A DNA stretch of 64,000 nucleotides from Ciona savignyi (GCA_000149265.1 CH003349.1:27281-91280); one strand, 5' to 3'. Counted from the stretch's first letter, positions 15,101 to 25,300 are shown. The notes: generated by a model not told the origin, from the sequence alone. Numbers and translations are program-made.

Positions 15101-15889
15101 TTGCAAAGTAACGCAAACTGATGGTGAAAAACGACCGAATTGACGGTTGTCAACAAATAAAACCACTTCCTGTTCAGTTACATCTGCTGACCAAATTTGA
15201 GCAACACCGAACCAATGTCACACTTCGGTGACGACAGGAAACAAACGACTATGTGTGACGTCACAATTTAAAATAAGGATGTCATAATTTTGCAGCGAGC
15301 GATAAGTGTAAAATAAATGTAACATTTTTTAAACTTATAATAAATCGGAAATTAGTTTTATTTCAAGTTAAATCAGTTTAAATAATACCACTTCATGTTG
15401 TTTACTAGGACGATGAGAAAATTATAACAAAATATTCAGACTGAGCGTAAGACTGTATGAAAAGGGACGACTGCCGGCGGCGAAAGTATGGCGGGTGTTT
15501 AAGAGCAAATGCGGCGCTGTGAGTTGCACCTGCCGTTTCTAATTTAGTTTGTTCTTGATATCGGTGCGTGTTGAACAAATAGAAAAGCGGCGCCATACGG
15601 AAAGTGCGGGTTGCCGACATGGCCGTTTGACGATGATTGAAATGATCAGGATTTGCAGATGGCCAGAAATGCCTTGGTCATGGGTAATAATGCTGTACGA
15701 AAAGCGAAGTTTTTATGGTGGCGTACCGCAATGAGCTGTTAAAAAGCGCATAGAAGCTGACGAACACAAAGTGTGCATATTTAGGTTATTATCAAAATCT
15801 TTTTGTTTTTCCACCTAAGTCTCAAAATTCAATACGCGATACGTTGATTTTAAACGTTTAAAAAGAGTCATTTTTTTTTGGAATAAATA

Positions 15890-15921
<32 letters not shown>

Positions 15922-18900
15922 TTGATTTTAGTATGAATACAGACCGCGAAAGCGTGGCCTATCGATCCTTTTGAACTTGCGAGTTTCAAGCAAGAGGTCC
16001 CAGAAAAGTCACCTATATACTGTATATATATATAAAGCCTGAAGAGGAGTTGTCTATGGGAATGGGGCAAGTTGGCGATCATGCGTAAAGGCACGGAGTC
16101 TGGACATGGAAACGACACCAAAGCTGTTGTTCAGTGAAGCATGTTTCCACCGGTCTAGCTCGTCCGAGGTGTGTTACGAAATCGACGTCTGATTACAGAC
16201 CGCGGTCGTAGCAAATAGCATGTTTCCGAGGTTTAATTGGCCATCCTTCGACGAACGGCGGTTGAATTATAGCAAAACGTGAATGCCTTATTAAGTATTT
16301 ATATTAAAATCGAACATAAAGTTTCACGAAGAATTTATTATACCGATTTACAGCTAGACCTGACCGATTTATCCAATTAAACTTCTGCTTTTACTAATTT
16401 TAATAAGGTTTTCATAACTTTACGCTAAAAGTATATTTATCCAACAAAATAGTCATATATAAAATCATCAATCGTAAAGATATGACGCTGCCATGCTAAA
16501 TATAACATATTTACAGTCAAAATCCCCGCGCGTTTGATAATCGATTTTGTTTAAGTATAGGTGGCCAAAGAAGCGTCGTATTACTCAGTTTGTTTTAGGG
16601 CAAGAGTGACGTTATCCATTTTGTACTTTGTATGGATTGCAACATAGCTACATTCTCAGCCGCGACAAAGACAGTACGGTTAGAGACCCACTTAATTGAG
16701 GACTGGATCTGAATAGGACGAGGTAAAACACACGCGTCCCTGGAAGGAATGTGCCAGTTCCGGGCTCGGGGAAATTTGACACGATAAATAAAACAAAGCC
16801 GACACGGAAATAGGCTTAAAAGTTTGAGAGGGATCAATAAGTACTGTGATGTCATAGAACAGGAACTAGGGCACAGGCTACTTGTGCCGACCCCCTTTTT
16901 TCAGAGTGAAATTTGCCTTTTCTAAGTTGGTTTATACAAAATGAATCGTGAAAATCTTTGATGTTTCGTTTGAACTGGAAGAACGGCGATTTTTAAAACG
17001 TGAATAATTTATTCAGATAATGACTCTAAAATTCGTAAAATGACATAACACAATAACGTAGACCCGACGACATTTCGACACGAGTGCGTGACGCATTACT
17101 CATACAGGCAGCTTGGTTGGACAGCGTAAGGAATCACGAATGATACTTGGTTTTAAAATAACACGGGTATCGTCGCCTTTGATTCGACTTGTAGAAACTC
17201 AACTGTGAATATGGAAACGCGGGTTATCGGATATGCTACAAAGGGCGATATAATAGCTCCGTGAATGGCGGGGCACAATACAAATGCCTCCGACACGATG
17301 GGACGACAACACGGTCTCAATTCTCATGTGGATGAACCAACTATAAACACAGAACCGAGTCGCCGCTGGCACAGCCCCATCGAGTAATATACAAGTGATT
17401 TGAACTCTATAGCGTCATAATCGTCATTGTCTGTAATAATTGCCTAAGTGGGTGGATAATGAAACGCGCAGATGGTTTATTGTGTAATACATTACGCTTC
17501 AAACGGACGGCGTTGTTCGAAATATTTAAAAAACACTTGGCCTGGATTTGCACCGAAATCTTTCCATTTTAGGTGCGCTCTGATGAGCCGTGACAAATTG
17601 ATCATGCAAGGCCGGACTACTGTTTGGGGGGTAATCTTATTTCGACGGCGAGATTTTATCGCGCATTGCTGGACAATGGAGCGTGCATTGTCTGCGCGCT
17701 GTCAGCCGCAAAAAGTGGGCCGATTTGATTATAATGCGGGTGGAATTAACATTAATGCCCGGCTGGTGGCGGGACAAGTGAATACGATTGGAAAACGGTG
17801 AAAGTCGTGCGTCACTGAAAATGAAGTGGGCGGCCAATATGCGACGTCTGCGTATTCTCCTCAAAACTCCTAACCGCTGCGTCTTGAACTTAATACGAGA
17901 GACAGGGCGCTGAGGGAAACGGGTGCTGGTTTAAGCGGAGTTATCTCTGTTTTAAATGGTGCTCCCGGTTTGTTTGCGACGAGGTGCAGTGTTACAGCAG
18001 CCCCCTTGCTCAAGGCTTCTTTCTCAGTGGTATCGCGTGTCAGACGTTAGCTAAAAGCGCCTCTATGTGCACTTCCTTAATATCAACACAAGCGATTCAA
18101 CACGCACGCATATTACAACCTCGTTTAGTGAAATTATATTGGAATGTTGGCAGTCTAAACAAAAATACTGCTTAAAACCAATTTAAGAAAACAGAAAAGT
18201 CCATAAATTTTGAAAAATGGCAAGCAATACAACAAATATAACCAAAAAACTATCAGTATATTGTCTGAAAATAGCTTAACAAAAATACTTACCCAATATA
18301 CACATGACTATGCACCAATTTCCCAATATTCATATTGAAGGGCTCTAATTAGTAATTTAGCTTGTATTTTTTATACATAACATATACCAGTATATATGTA
18401 AGTAATGCTTTTTATGGTAAATTACAACTTTTGAATAAACCAGAATAAAAGGAATCCAAGATGTGCAAATACATGATCAACTAACCTGCAAATATCATTG
18501 CCATCATACTGCACAATGCATTCTCCCCCATTCATGCATGGATTTGTAGAACATGATATACCTGGTAGAACCAACTCAATGTTAATACTTCCACAAGTTA
18601 AATTTTAAGTTTTTGTATTAGTTGGGCAGTGTTAATGTTAGATTTTTTTAATTTACACGAAACAGAATAGAAAATTATACTGGGTAGATCAGTTAATGTT
18701 TCATCATTGATACTGATAACTTAATAAGTTTGTGTCATTGGTCACAAATTATTAACTCGCATTATCAAAAGATTCTGATAGGTTAATTTTTTTTGAAACA
18801 TATTATACTGTTATACTATATAATAAGTTTCTTGAATATGCCATTCATAAAAATCCTCACATTACTTTAGTTAATTTTCGCATGAAACTTGGAAAAACAT

Positions 18901-19296
18901 TCCATCAATATACATGGAAGGGCCACTTAGCGACAACAGGCCACTTATAAGCTTAAGTGTGAATTTTAACGTGGGAAACCCTATCAAGGAGTACCAATAG
19001 GGTAATTACAAAACTGAATGCATGACTCCAGAAAAAACACATAACTTTTGCATAGAAGATACCATTAAAATCATATTTTCCATGAATATAGCACAGGATT
19101 GATCAAAAATAAGCAAAAATTTAGTGTATTCAGTGAAATGAAAATTTAACATGTCAACTATTTTTTATTTAAAAGCAGGTGCCTTTCATAAAGCTATTTC
19201 TGACTGTAAATATTTTAATCAACACCTACCTTGACAATCTGCAGCAAATGATAAAAACAAAGAAAAAACAATCGCAGTCTTGAAATTTAATCCCAT
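9..19296 (-). CDS. Notch: Notch receptor, 5' part (signal peptide and EGF repeats 1-17), incomplete at left edge
   Basis: Single-pass surface receptor for DSL ligands. Fifteen exons join in frame: 19230-19296, 18486-18561, 9233-9489, 8844-9010, 7076-7262, 6514-6636, 5902-5985, 4709-4858, 2652-2813, 2247-2432, 1884-1997, 1568-1681, 1244-1331, 511-663, 9-112. All have GT donors and AG acceptors, and most introns are phase 1. The product has a signal peptide and 17 six-cysteine EGF repeats. Each matches the vertebrate repeat of the same number, for example TGLLCH at the 9/10 join, GPRCE at 11/12 and the short repeat 15. Repeat 12, the core ligand-binding repeat of the family, keeps O-glucose (CESNPC) and O-fucose (CVNDATC) consensus sites. 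The remaining EGFs, LNR, transmembrane and ankyrin parts lie beyond the left edge. Identity as Notch rather than another EGF protein rests on the repeat order. Confidence 0.93.
209..400 (+). repeat. tRNA-derived SINE, main family, 3'-truncated
   Basis: In a Notch intron. Has the head (gttagtccggcggtcaagtg), the central block (gtgtccttgggcaaggcact) and the motif ctgacggtgggcgc, then stops before the tail. Confidence 0.8.
511..663 (-). CDS. Notch: Notch exon 14: end of EGF15 and EGF16
   Basis: Encodes [14 protein letters not shown] and EGF16 ([23 protein letters not shown]). Acceptor CTCGTAG at 664-665, donor GTAAGAAT; ends phase 2, and the split codon reads Asn with exon 15. Confidence 0.9.
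1244..1331 (-). CDS. Notch: Notch exon 13: first part of EGF15
   Basis: Encodes [20 protein letters not shown] and a following GTCVDGIN. The repeat has one residue fewer between cysteines 2 and 3 (CHYGTC), as in vertebrate repeat 15. Acceptor TTTTCAG, donor GTAGGAAT, ends phase 2. Confidence 0.9.
1568..1681 (-). CDS. Notch: Notch exon 12: EGF14
   Basis: Another 114-nt phase 1-1 exon, the same length as its neighbour, carrying one EGF ([23 protein letters not shown]). Acceptor TTTTTTAG, donor GTAGGTGCC. Confidence 0.9.
1884..1997 (-). CDS. Notch: Notch exon 11: EGF13
   Basis: A single 114-nt phase 1-1 exon carrying one EGF ([23 protein letters not shown]). Confidence 0.9.
2247..2432 (-). CDS. 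Notch: Notch exon 10: EGF11 and EGF12 (ligand-binding core)
   Basis: Holds [25 protein letters not shown], then EGF12 ([22 protein letters not shown]). EGF11-12 is the established minimal Delta/Jagged-binding module. The calcium-binding start, O-glucose site and O-fucose site of EGF12 are all present. Acceptor AATGCAG, donor GTGAGTG. Confidence 0.93.
2652..2813 (-). CDS. Notch: Notch exon 9: EGF10 and start of EGF11
   Basis: Begins LLCHMDNAC, almost identical to the vertebrate 9/10 boundary. EGF10 has CEETPPPC, which lacks the C-x-S-x-P-C O-glucose consensus, and the family-typical long loop NPLTG. EGF11 starts DLNECDLG. Acceptor TTCCAG, donor GTAAGTGG. Confidence 0.92.
2814..4708. other. 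Notch intron, 1.9 kb
   Basis: AT-rich. Apart from the SINE at its right end and one TTCCCACA motif at 3950-3957, I see no coding or structured element. Confidence 0.6.
4425..4700 (+). repeat. tRNA-derived SINE, main family, near full length
   Basis: Head, central block (ggggcaaggcacttaacgga) and 3' part ending tatcctatcctatcat. The tail touches the splice donor of Notch exon 8, so the intron begins with SINE tail in antisense. Confidence 0.85.
4709..4858 (-). CDS. Notch: Notch exon 8: second half of EGF8 and EGF9
   Basis: Encodes [15 protein letters not shown] and EGF9 ([21 protein letters not shown]). Its donor GTGAGCAA (4701-4708) directly abuts the tail of an antisense SINE. Confidence 0.9.
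4859..5901. other. Notch intron with a short tandem repeat
   Basis: Mostly AT-rich. At 5150-5212 three imperfect copies of a unit containing gtaccataagtag or gttccataagtag follow each other. Nothing else stands out. Confidence 0.6.
5902..5985 (-). CDS. Notch: Notch exon 7: first half of EGF8
   Basis: Encodes [20 protein letters not shown] and a following [11 protein letters not shown]8 has the extra residues between its first two cysteines that are also seen in vertebrate Notch repeat 8. Acceptor TCACAG, donor GTGAGTAG. Confidence 0.88.
6031..6151 (+). repeat. second tRNA-derived SINE family, copy 1
   Basis: tRNA-like head with box A (tggccgaatcattaatgcg) and box B (gggttcgaaact), then an A-rich tail. 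Two reverse-oriented relatives at 39204-39330 and 47341-47468 share the block gataca, tatac, cgact and acggtcc. Confidence 0.75.
6421..6478. repeat. 31-bp tandem duplication
   Basis: The unit beginning ccaagtaagcagagaaac occurs at 6421 and again at 6452, in a Notch intron 36 bp from the donor of exon 6. Confidence 0.9.
6514..6636 (-). CDS. Notch: Notch exon 6: end of EGF6 and EGF7
   Basis: Encodes FEGVNCE and EGF7 with the calcium-binding start DIDDC ([17 protein letters not shown]). Acceptor CGATAG, donor GTAAAAAG, phase 1 at both ends. Confidence 0.9.
7076..7262 (-). CDS. Notch: Notch exon 5: rest of EGF5 and most of EGF6
   Basis: Continues EGF5 with [16 protein letters not shown] and holds EGF6 ([18 protein letters not shown]), whose CLPGF motif is shared with vertebrate Notch repeat 6. 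Acceptor TTGTAG, donor GTGAGTT. Confidence 0.9.
7263..8843. other. Notch intron with a CpG-rich block
   Basis: Between exons 5 and 4. At about 7860-8070 base composition shifts to GC- and CpG-rich sequence with alternating gtgtgtgcgcacgcg. Two TTCCCAC(A/G) motifs lie at 7864-7871 and 8210-8217. Short open frames here show no family resemblance. Confidence 0.5.
8691..8757. repeat. minisatellite, three units of about 20 bp
   Basis: Imperfect copies of ggtatatgtattttattct; the third has tatct instead of tatgt. Confidence 0.8.
8844..9010 (-). CDS. Notch: Notch exon 4: EGF4 and start of EGF5
   Basis: Encodes GSRCNQ, EGF4 ([12 protein letters not shown] with WFGATCQ) and the beginning of EGF5 (CGAVRNICK). 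Acceptor TTCTAG, donor GTAAGGG; ends in phase 0, the only phase-0 junction in this part of the gene. Confidence 0.9.
9233..9489 (-). CDS. Notch: Notch exon 3: end of EGF1, EGF2, most of EGF3
   Basis: Reads [10 protein letters not shown] to close EGF1. EGF2 ([12 protein letters not shown]) has the long loop also seen in vertebrate repeat 2, and EGF3 begins [12 protein letters not shown] second AG lies 8 nt inside the acceptor, but only the outer AG keeps frame. Donor GTAAGCCG. Noticeably GC-richer than its flanks. Confidence 0.92.
9490..18485. other. Notch intron 2, about 9 kb, SINE-free
   Basis: GC-richer and richer in CpG than the intergenic DNA in the rest of the window. None of the SINE copies common elsewhere is present. 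Two consensus CSL/Su(H) sites are at 10272-10279 and 14736-14743. A (CA)n(TA)n microsatellite is at 15890-15920. Open frames of up to 179 codons exist (13817-14356) but start with GTG and show no domain. Most likely regulatory intron; I see no exon in it. Confidence 0.55.
15890..15920. repeat. (CA)n(TA)n microsatellite
   Basis: About 11 CA units followed by four TA units, inside Notch intron 2. Confidence 0.95.
18486..18561 (-). CDS. Notch: Notch exon 2: EGF repeat 1
   Basis: Translates to the first EGF repeat ([14 protein letters not shown] then DGNDIC). It is preceded by CTACCAG and followed by a slightly unusual donor, GTTAG. It joins exon 3 across a ~9 kb intron in phase 2. Confidence 0.85.
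18970..18977 (+). promoter_or_regulatory. candidate CSL/Su(H) binding site
   Basis: CGTGGGAA, matching the family consensus YGTGRGAA, in Notch intron 1 about 320 bp downstream of the start codon. Function is inferred from the motif only. Confidence 0.35.
19230..19296 (-). CDS. Notch: Notch exon 1: start codon and signal peptide
   Basis: ATG at 19296. It encodes a short basic start (MGLNFK) and a hydrophobic run ([11 protein letters not shown]), then AADCQ, a classic secretory signal with a likely cleavage site near AA-DC. The exon ends CAAG before GTAGGTG and leaves one base (phase 1). Any upstream non-coding exon was not resolved. Confidence 0.88.
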
Positions 19297-21119
19297 TTTC
19301 GAAGTATTGCTTTTTTTCACTGATTTTGATTCAATAACCAAAATACATGAGTACAAGATAAACGGCAGAAACACTGCTTCACAAAATTGTTCTTCTCCAA
19401 TTGAATCCCACAGTTCTAGATCTTTTATAAGGTATCTCCAAAATCAAGAATCATAATCCAAAATGCTTCAAAATAAAATAACGCAAATGAAAGATCTGCG
19501 TAACAAGTGGTTTAAAGTAAGAATAGATTCAACGTGACGAAACTGCCGCAATAAAATGCGCTATATGTTTAGTTCAATAAACTGAACGCTCTTTTTAGAC
19601 TTCCGCAGTGTCTGAACTATATTACGCATTAGATTTCTTTATTGTGCCGGTTAATATCAATAACGTCCTGACATTTCTGTTTTTAATCTTACAACATATA
19701 TTCAAGAGCAAATACAAGTCCAAATAAGGTAAAACGACTGTCAAAACTAACTCGTGTTTTCATTAAAACGAAAGCCATCGTTGCAACTGTAAAGTAACTG
19801 GATCCGAGGATATTTTCTTTCTACCGTGGTGGCGTTTTTCGCGACGAAAAAATGCACCCCGGAAAAGAGAGAACAAAAACGTTTGCGCTGAGAGCGATTT
19901 AGAGCGCTCTTTTGTAGTTTCGACGCAAGCCATGACGAAACAATAGAACCTAGCTCGAGGGCGCCCACCGACAATAGAACAATTAAATTTCGAAGCGGGA
20001 TATTAATAAGAAAGGAAAGGAAAAAGCCCGTTTTTACGCGGCCATTTTGTGTCCCAAATTAATATATGTATTCAACCTTATGAACTAATAATATATGTAT
20101 TGTCTTCATTCTATTTAAAAATTCCCATTTTACCAAGTATTCATATTTAAACAAGCGATTCTGAAGTCCTGGAAAGGTTTTACAGGCAACCGACTTTTTC
20201 GGGCCATAAGTACAAAAAAAACAACCATTTAAAAAAAAAAAAATTAAACAAAATTGTAGTGCTTATTGCCAAATGTACCGGTAAGTTGGCTGCAATCGGG
20301 AAAATATTTATATGGGCGGTTAAAACGTGATATTTATCTTCTTAAATGGAAACACACAGGAGCATAATCACATCTTTAGATTCGTCGGGGCGACGACGGG
20401 TTTACAGAAACTACTGCTTTGTGTGGTATATAATGAGACGTTCAATTTTAGGTTGACAAACCACTTGGTTTGTTCAAATAACTTTGTGAATTTAAAACAT
20501 AATATCCAGTTCATTATCGTATGGGGAATTTATCACATAAAAAGATTTGCAAGTAAATTAAAGACCCAGGTTCAGATGGCAAATGTGATAGGCATATATG
20601 TGTTATACTTATATACTGATGCAGTACAGCGCATGTAGGCCACATATATCGTAACATGAGTTGTTTTGTCTTTCGGGCACACGTGACTTCCACATTTTAG
20701 CACAAATTCTACCTCGGGCAATATAATCGCCTGGGGCACCCATTTGTAAGCACCGACGATGCATTTCAGTATTACTTACATTCGTCCAGGCATACCATAG
20801 CATTGTGCATATTCAGTTATTAGCCGTGTGCGTTAAACGTGGTAAGGTCTATAAAAAATAAAAGTAATCAAAAAGGAAGTATAAAAACACAGCCTGGACA
20901 GCATATTGTGTATGAACAGCAATTTACAAAAGCTATAGTATATATCATTTCTGAAACACGCTTGTGTACCATCAATTTATTCTATATGTTTTAAGAAAAC
21001 AGCTATAGTCTGCTGTTTATATTATCTTAAACGGTTTATTAGTAGTTTATTTTTGGTTTTAGACATGCTTTTAATTTAGCTTACTCAAGGTTATCTAGAA
21101 TTCTGATCTAAGAATAGGA
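19297..21119. other. Notch upstream region
   Basis: Intergenic between Notch (minus) and the ORF1p-like gene (plus). GC-richer around 19800-20040, with a YY1-type ggccattttg at 20041-20050. A poly-A-rich stretch lies at 20212-20245. No convincing exon or TATA box could be fixed; the Notch promoter presumably lies here. Confidence 0.5.
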
Positions 21120-21713
21120 ATGACGGAAACGGGTCAGCGAAGTTCTAACTGTTTGACGGTACCGATCGCTATACTTACTAGCCCCATCGTGGTTGTTGGT
21201 TGCATTCTTTCTGTTTCTGTTTTCATTCTATCGACTTACCAGCAAGCAACGAATGTGCAACTTCGAGGCTTAGCGAGTGAAATAGTGGAACTAAACAAGG
21301 AACAAAGCAAAATCCTCACGACACATAAAAAATTGCTTCAAGCTGTGTCTGATTTAGAAAACAATGTGCGATTCCAGAAAAACAGATTAAGCGCAGTGGA
21401 CTCCTTTGCTAAAGAAAAGAACATAATTATCACAGGTGTGCCTGAAAGAGACGGAGAAAATCTGGAGGCCACCATTCGAGATTTTATGTCACAAAGGCTT
21501 TCGCTAACCTTCGGTGATATTGATCTTGAATTAGTTCGGCGCTCTGGCAGAAAATATGCAATTCCTGGGGGTGCCCCGGCTAGAAAAGTAGTCGTCAAAT
21601 TTTCGAACTATTTGGACAAAGTACGAGTGTTAAACGTGGCTGGGGCGTTAAACGGAACCATGTATTCTATTTCGGATGACACGAGCAGATTATTTTCTAA
21701 CACGGGATTGTAA
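21120..21713 (+). CDS. Membrane-anchored LINE ORF1p-like protein, intronless
   Basis: 197 residues from ATG at 21120 to TAA. Residues ~11-38 are hydrophobic (VPIAILTSPIVVVGCILSV and onward), a probable transmembrane helix or anchor. Residues ~43-95 look like a coiled coil (LRGLASEIVELNKEQSK). Residues ~100-187 resemble the RRM-like domain of LINE ORF1 proteins: IIITGVPE matches the family NLRIIGVPE signature, followed by RRSGRK, a RKVVVKF strand and SISDD. No reverse transcriptase or endonuclease frame follows before 22395, and no SINE-like tail or poly-A marks a 3' end. It could be a decayed LINE remnant or a host gene made from ORF1. The intact frame and added membrane segment favour a gene, but that is inference. 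Confidence 0.6.
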   Translation: MTETGQRSSNCLTVPIAILTSPIVVVGCILSVSVFILSTYQQATNVQLRGLASEIVELNKEQSKILTTHKKLLQAVSDLENNVRFQKNRLSAVDSFAKEKNIIITGVPERDGENLEATIRDFMSQRLSLTFGDIDLELVRRSGRKYAIPGGAPARKVVVKFSNYLDKVRVLNVAGALNGTMYSISDDTSRLFSNTGL

Positions 21714-21935
21714 TACTTTGCATATGTGCTTATTTTGCAACTGTGTTTTTTTATAATTTCATTTTAAGTTAAGCTAGATTGCACATATCAATGATAATGA
21801 ACATGTTTTAAACTTTTTGTTTTAAATTGGACTTCAATATAGGGTATTCATAAGCTATCTGCTATGACCGCCTTACTAGAACCCTCTAAAATATAAGTAT
21901 AATATTGCCAGCGAAATCTTAGAAGGATATGAGGA

Positions 21936-22117
21936 CAGAATAGGATATTCATGTTTATCTCAGTAAATGAGAAAACCAAGGGGTTTAACACACGGGCAAT
22001 AGGGTTACCGGATATATTTTAGTGTGTTGTATATGATAGACACGTTCCTTTAATTTAGTAGAACCCATTAATCCGCTGGGTTCGGGCAATTTTTCTTAGT
22101 TAGCGACCAGTTTTGAC
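21936..22117 (-). repeat. tRNA-derived SINE, main family, partial
   Basis: Reverse orientation: tail side aataggatattcatgtttat, then ttaacacacgggcaat and gttagcgaccagttttg; the tRNA-like head is missing. Confidence 0.8.
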
Positions 22118-22394
22118 ATCCATCTTCGATCACTAAGATTCGAAAAATAGTATCTATAACGTATATGTCAAGGCACCTCTTCTTTATAAATTTCTTTACA
22201 TAGTTAAAAAAACGTTAACATGAATTTAAAGTAAATTCTAATAAGTGTAGATAATTAATTTAGTATATGACGTGGGTCAACATCGACTATCACTTATTTT
22301 TAGCAAAAAATCATTTGACAAATGAGATAGGAAGAATCATATACATTGGCACAAAAATTTCACAGTGATAAGTTTCAAAAACAATGAACAAACA

Positions 22395-25300
22395 CTACCA
22401 TATTCTCCCGTTTTGGTAGGCTGGGTGGGCTTCGCGGTACTCAGCTCTTTCGTCTGCCAGTTTTTGACTTTGTTCCATCATTGTTCGGTCGGCCGCGATC
22501 TCAGCTTGCCTCTGTTTATCCCTGGCCGCCAACTCCCGCCTGGCTGCTGCTTGTGCGCCAGATATCTCCCCGGTTGTACAAACAGGCAGGCTGCTGATGG
22601 AAAAGGGAGTTCCGTACATTTGAGCGCCTCCCGCTGCGAACCATCGAACAGCGCTGCGAACCGATTGTTCGTCATCAAACAAGACCCACGCAGCGCCTGT
22701 GGGCTTCCGGAGGATTGGATCTTTAATTACGAAAACTTCACTGACTTCGCAATCAGCTTCCATTTCCAGCATGCCCTGTAATCGCTGGACAGTCGTACTA
22801 CCGGGAAGGTGGTTCACGTACGCCCCCTTCTTTCGTTCTTCCGCCACCTTTAACCAAGCAGGAGCATCGGTGCCCAGTATCTCCGACCACTCATTCTCGC
22901 TAAAAGATACAGTCGTGTCCTCAAATGAATGTGGATTATTGTTTATTTGATTTTGAATCCCGGATCCAAGCATAAGGTAATCGGCCAGCGAAGCTGAACT
23001 CTTAAAAAGCCGTAAATAATCAGTTTTTATTGCAGAGGAATCTAGTTGCTTTGTCAAAATTCCAGCAGAGCCGCCCAACCGACTTAAATTTACGCAAAAC
23101 TTTTCAGAAATGGGCGGGAAAACGGCCTGTTTCTTTTCTTCTTGCATTAGATTTACCTCAAGGCCTATCGACTTTGCAAGGGTCCCTACGATTTCTTCCA
23201 TGCTATCTTCAGACACCCCGTCTTTTTGGTTACTAACATCCAAGTATTGTAATCCCCTGGCGTCAGCGCGTGGTGCCACGCAGCGCACAAGTTCTTGAAT
23301 GCCAGCAACAGTCAGGCAGTTGCTTGCTAAATTCATTCGCAAAATATTGCTTCGACAAGCTGTTGAAGACAGCAGAGTTGATACGTCTATCGCTCCCTTG
23401 TCAGCAATCTTGTTGTTGGATACGTCAATTACTGATAACGGATGGTCCGCTACTGTAAGCAATGAGATTGATATTAAAGACAGTGCGGAATCGGTTAGCC
23501 GGTTGACACTCAAGTCTAATTTGGAAAGACAATTCAACGGAGCGCTTGGTCGACATAAAGCTTGTGCTAGTGGTTTGATTTCGTTGTCGGTTAAACTACA
23601 ACCTGAAATTGATAAGTTTGTGAATGCATGTTTTGAAGACGAGTCGAATAAAGAGTTAAGCATATTTGTCCCACTGAGTTTGAATCCATCCAGGGTGAGT
23701 TCCGATAAACTTTGCGGAATACTAGCAATAATACTAAGGACTTCTATGCTTATACGCGATTTTCGCAAATTAAGTGAATTTAGCCGCGGAAAACCTTCAG
23801 AGAAAAAATTAGGCAAAAAATCAGCGTCTAGCATTCCACAGTACAGCACTTCGATACCAGGCGAGGCTAAGTTAATTGCCCTGAATGCCACCTCCGAAAG
23901 TTCACCGTTGTTCGACAGTTTCAGTTGCTTTAACGTGGACAACACCGTCGGTTCTTTTCGTAGCAGTAACGTAACAAAATCATCAGTAAGGCCGCAATCA
24001 CTGATGTCCAATTCAATCAAACTCGGACCATCGTTAAGGGGATCCAAATTCTCGAAACTTAAATCGTCTAACTCCGTTTTAACGTCGATTTTAATTCCTG
24101 CTAACACCAAAGACCGAACGCACTTTACTGCAAATATCACTTTTGCAACGTCCAGTATATTTTTGACAGTGTTCGATCCACCGGCGAGTAAAACTTTGAG
24201 GGAAGAGTTCTTTCGAAGACCTGGAATAAAGGCATCCCAACCGCAGGCTGATAACCCAGTGTCAGATATATTGAGGTGTTGCAAAGTGCAATGACTACTT
24301 TCAAGAACTAACGACAGATCTATGCCCAGTTGTTGACCATCGTTCATGTGGTTGTTGGATATATCCAGGTGACTCAGGTGGCAAGTATTGGCTGAATAAG
24401 TAGCCCTGAGTGCTTCAAATAGCCCGTGTAAGTTTGTAGCACCACAGCTATTTAAATCAAGATGCACCAAACTGGCGTTAGCATTTAACCCAATGTTTAG
24501 CAACTTTGAAAGTGATTCTTTTCCCAATTGGTTTCCAGACAGATTCAGATATTTTAAATTTTTAGATTCAGATATGAACTTCGATAAAAGGTCCGCACAA
24601 CTTGGGTCCGCCTTGTTATCTGAAAGGTCGAGTTCCTCAACTAAACGATATTCGGATAAAACGGCCAATAAAGCACGCACTGCCACTGGCCCTGCGTTAT
24701 TACCCTTGACGACCAATTTCCGAAGACACTTAAGTTTCGTTAATGTTTCTGACATTACTGCGAGATCATCTTCACATGCAGAAAATGTTCTGTCACAGTA
24801 TAACGCCTCAACCCCAGTTGCCAATTCTGATAAAACTTTACTGTCGCACGCGGAGCAACCGAATCTCATAGCGGCGTGAAGTTGGATGTCTTTAGGAGTG
24901 TCTTTGTACAATACTTCGTTGACTGAAACGGGTTCACCACTTGGAACTGGCACTTTAGGACTGGTGGCTTCTAAAACTTGAGGAACTGTTTCTTTTACTG
25001 TAATGTTTCGGCTTCCCTCTACGGTTTCAAAAACTGGAGCCTGAAATAATACGTCCGGCAGATTTTCGGTCACAGAAACCTCATTTACTATAGCTGATAC
25101 ATTTATATTAGTCGATTCACTTTGTTCAGTGCAATTTTGGGTTTGTGGCTGTGATTGCATGGCACCAAGCGCGGCAGCTGAAATCACTCCGTTCACAAGA
25201 GCATGACTTAAAATATTCTCAGCAATATCGACGCACTCGCCATCCGAACTAGAACCTACTGTGTATTCACTGCATAAACTGGTCAAATCGTGCGCGTCAG

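Noticed and set aside
9..19296. Fibropellin, Crumbs, slit or other EGF-repeat gene
   Set aside because: The order and special features of repeats 8-12 and 15-17 match Notch one-to-one, and the signal peptide leads directly to EGF1.
19747..19974. 75-codon minus-strand open frame upstream of Notch
   Set aside because: No domain, and it sits in the likely 5' UTR or promoter region of Notch.
23299..24294. 331-codon open frame antisense to the LRR-RRM gene
   Set aside because: Shadow of the real coding frame; Ser/Leu-rich translation without domains.
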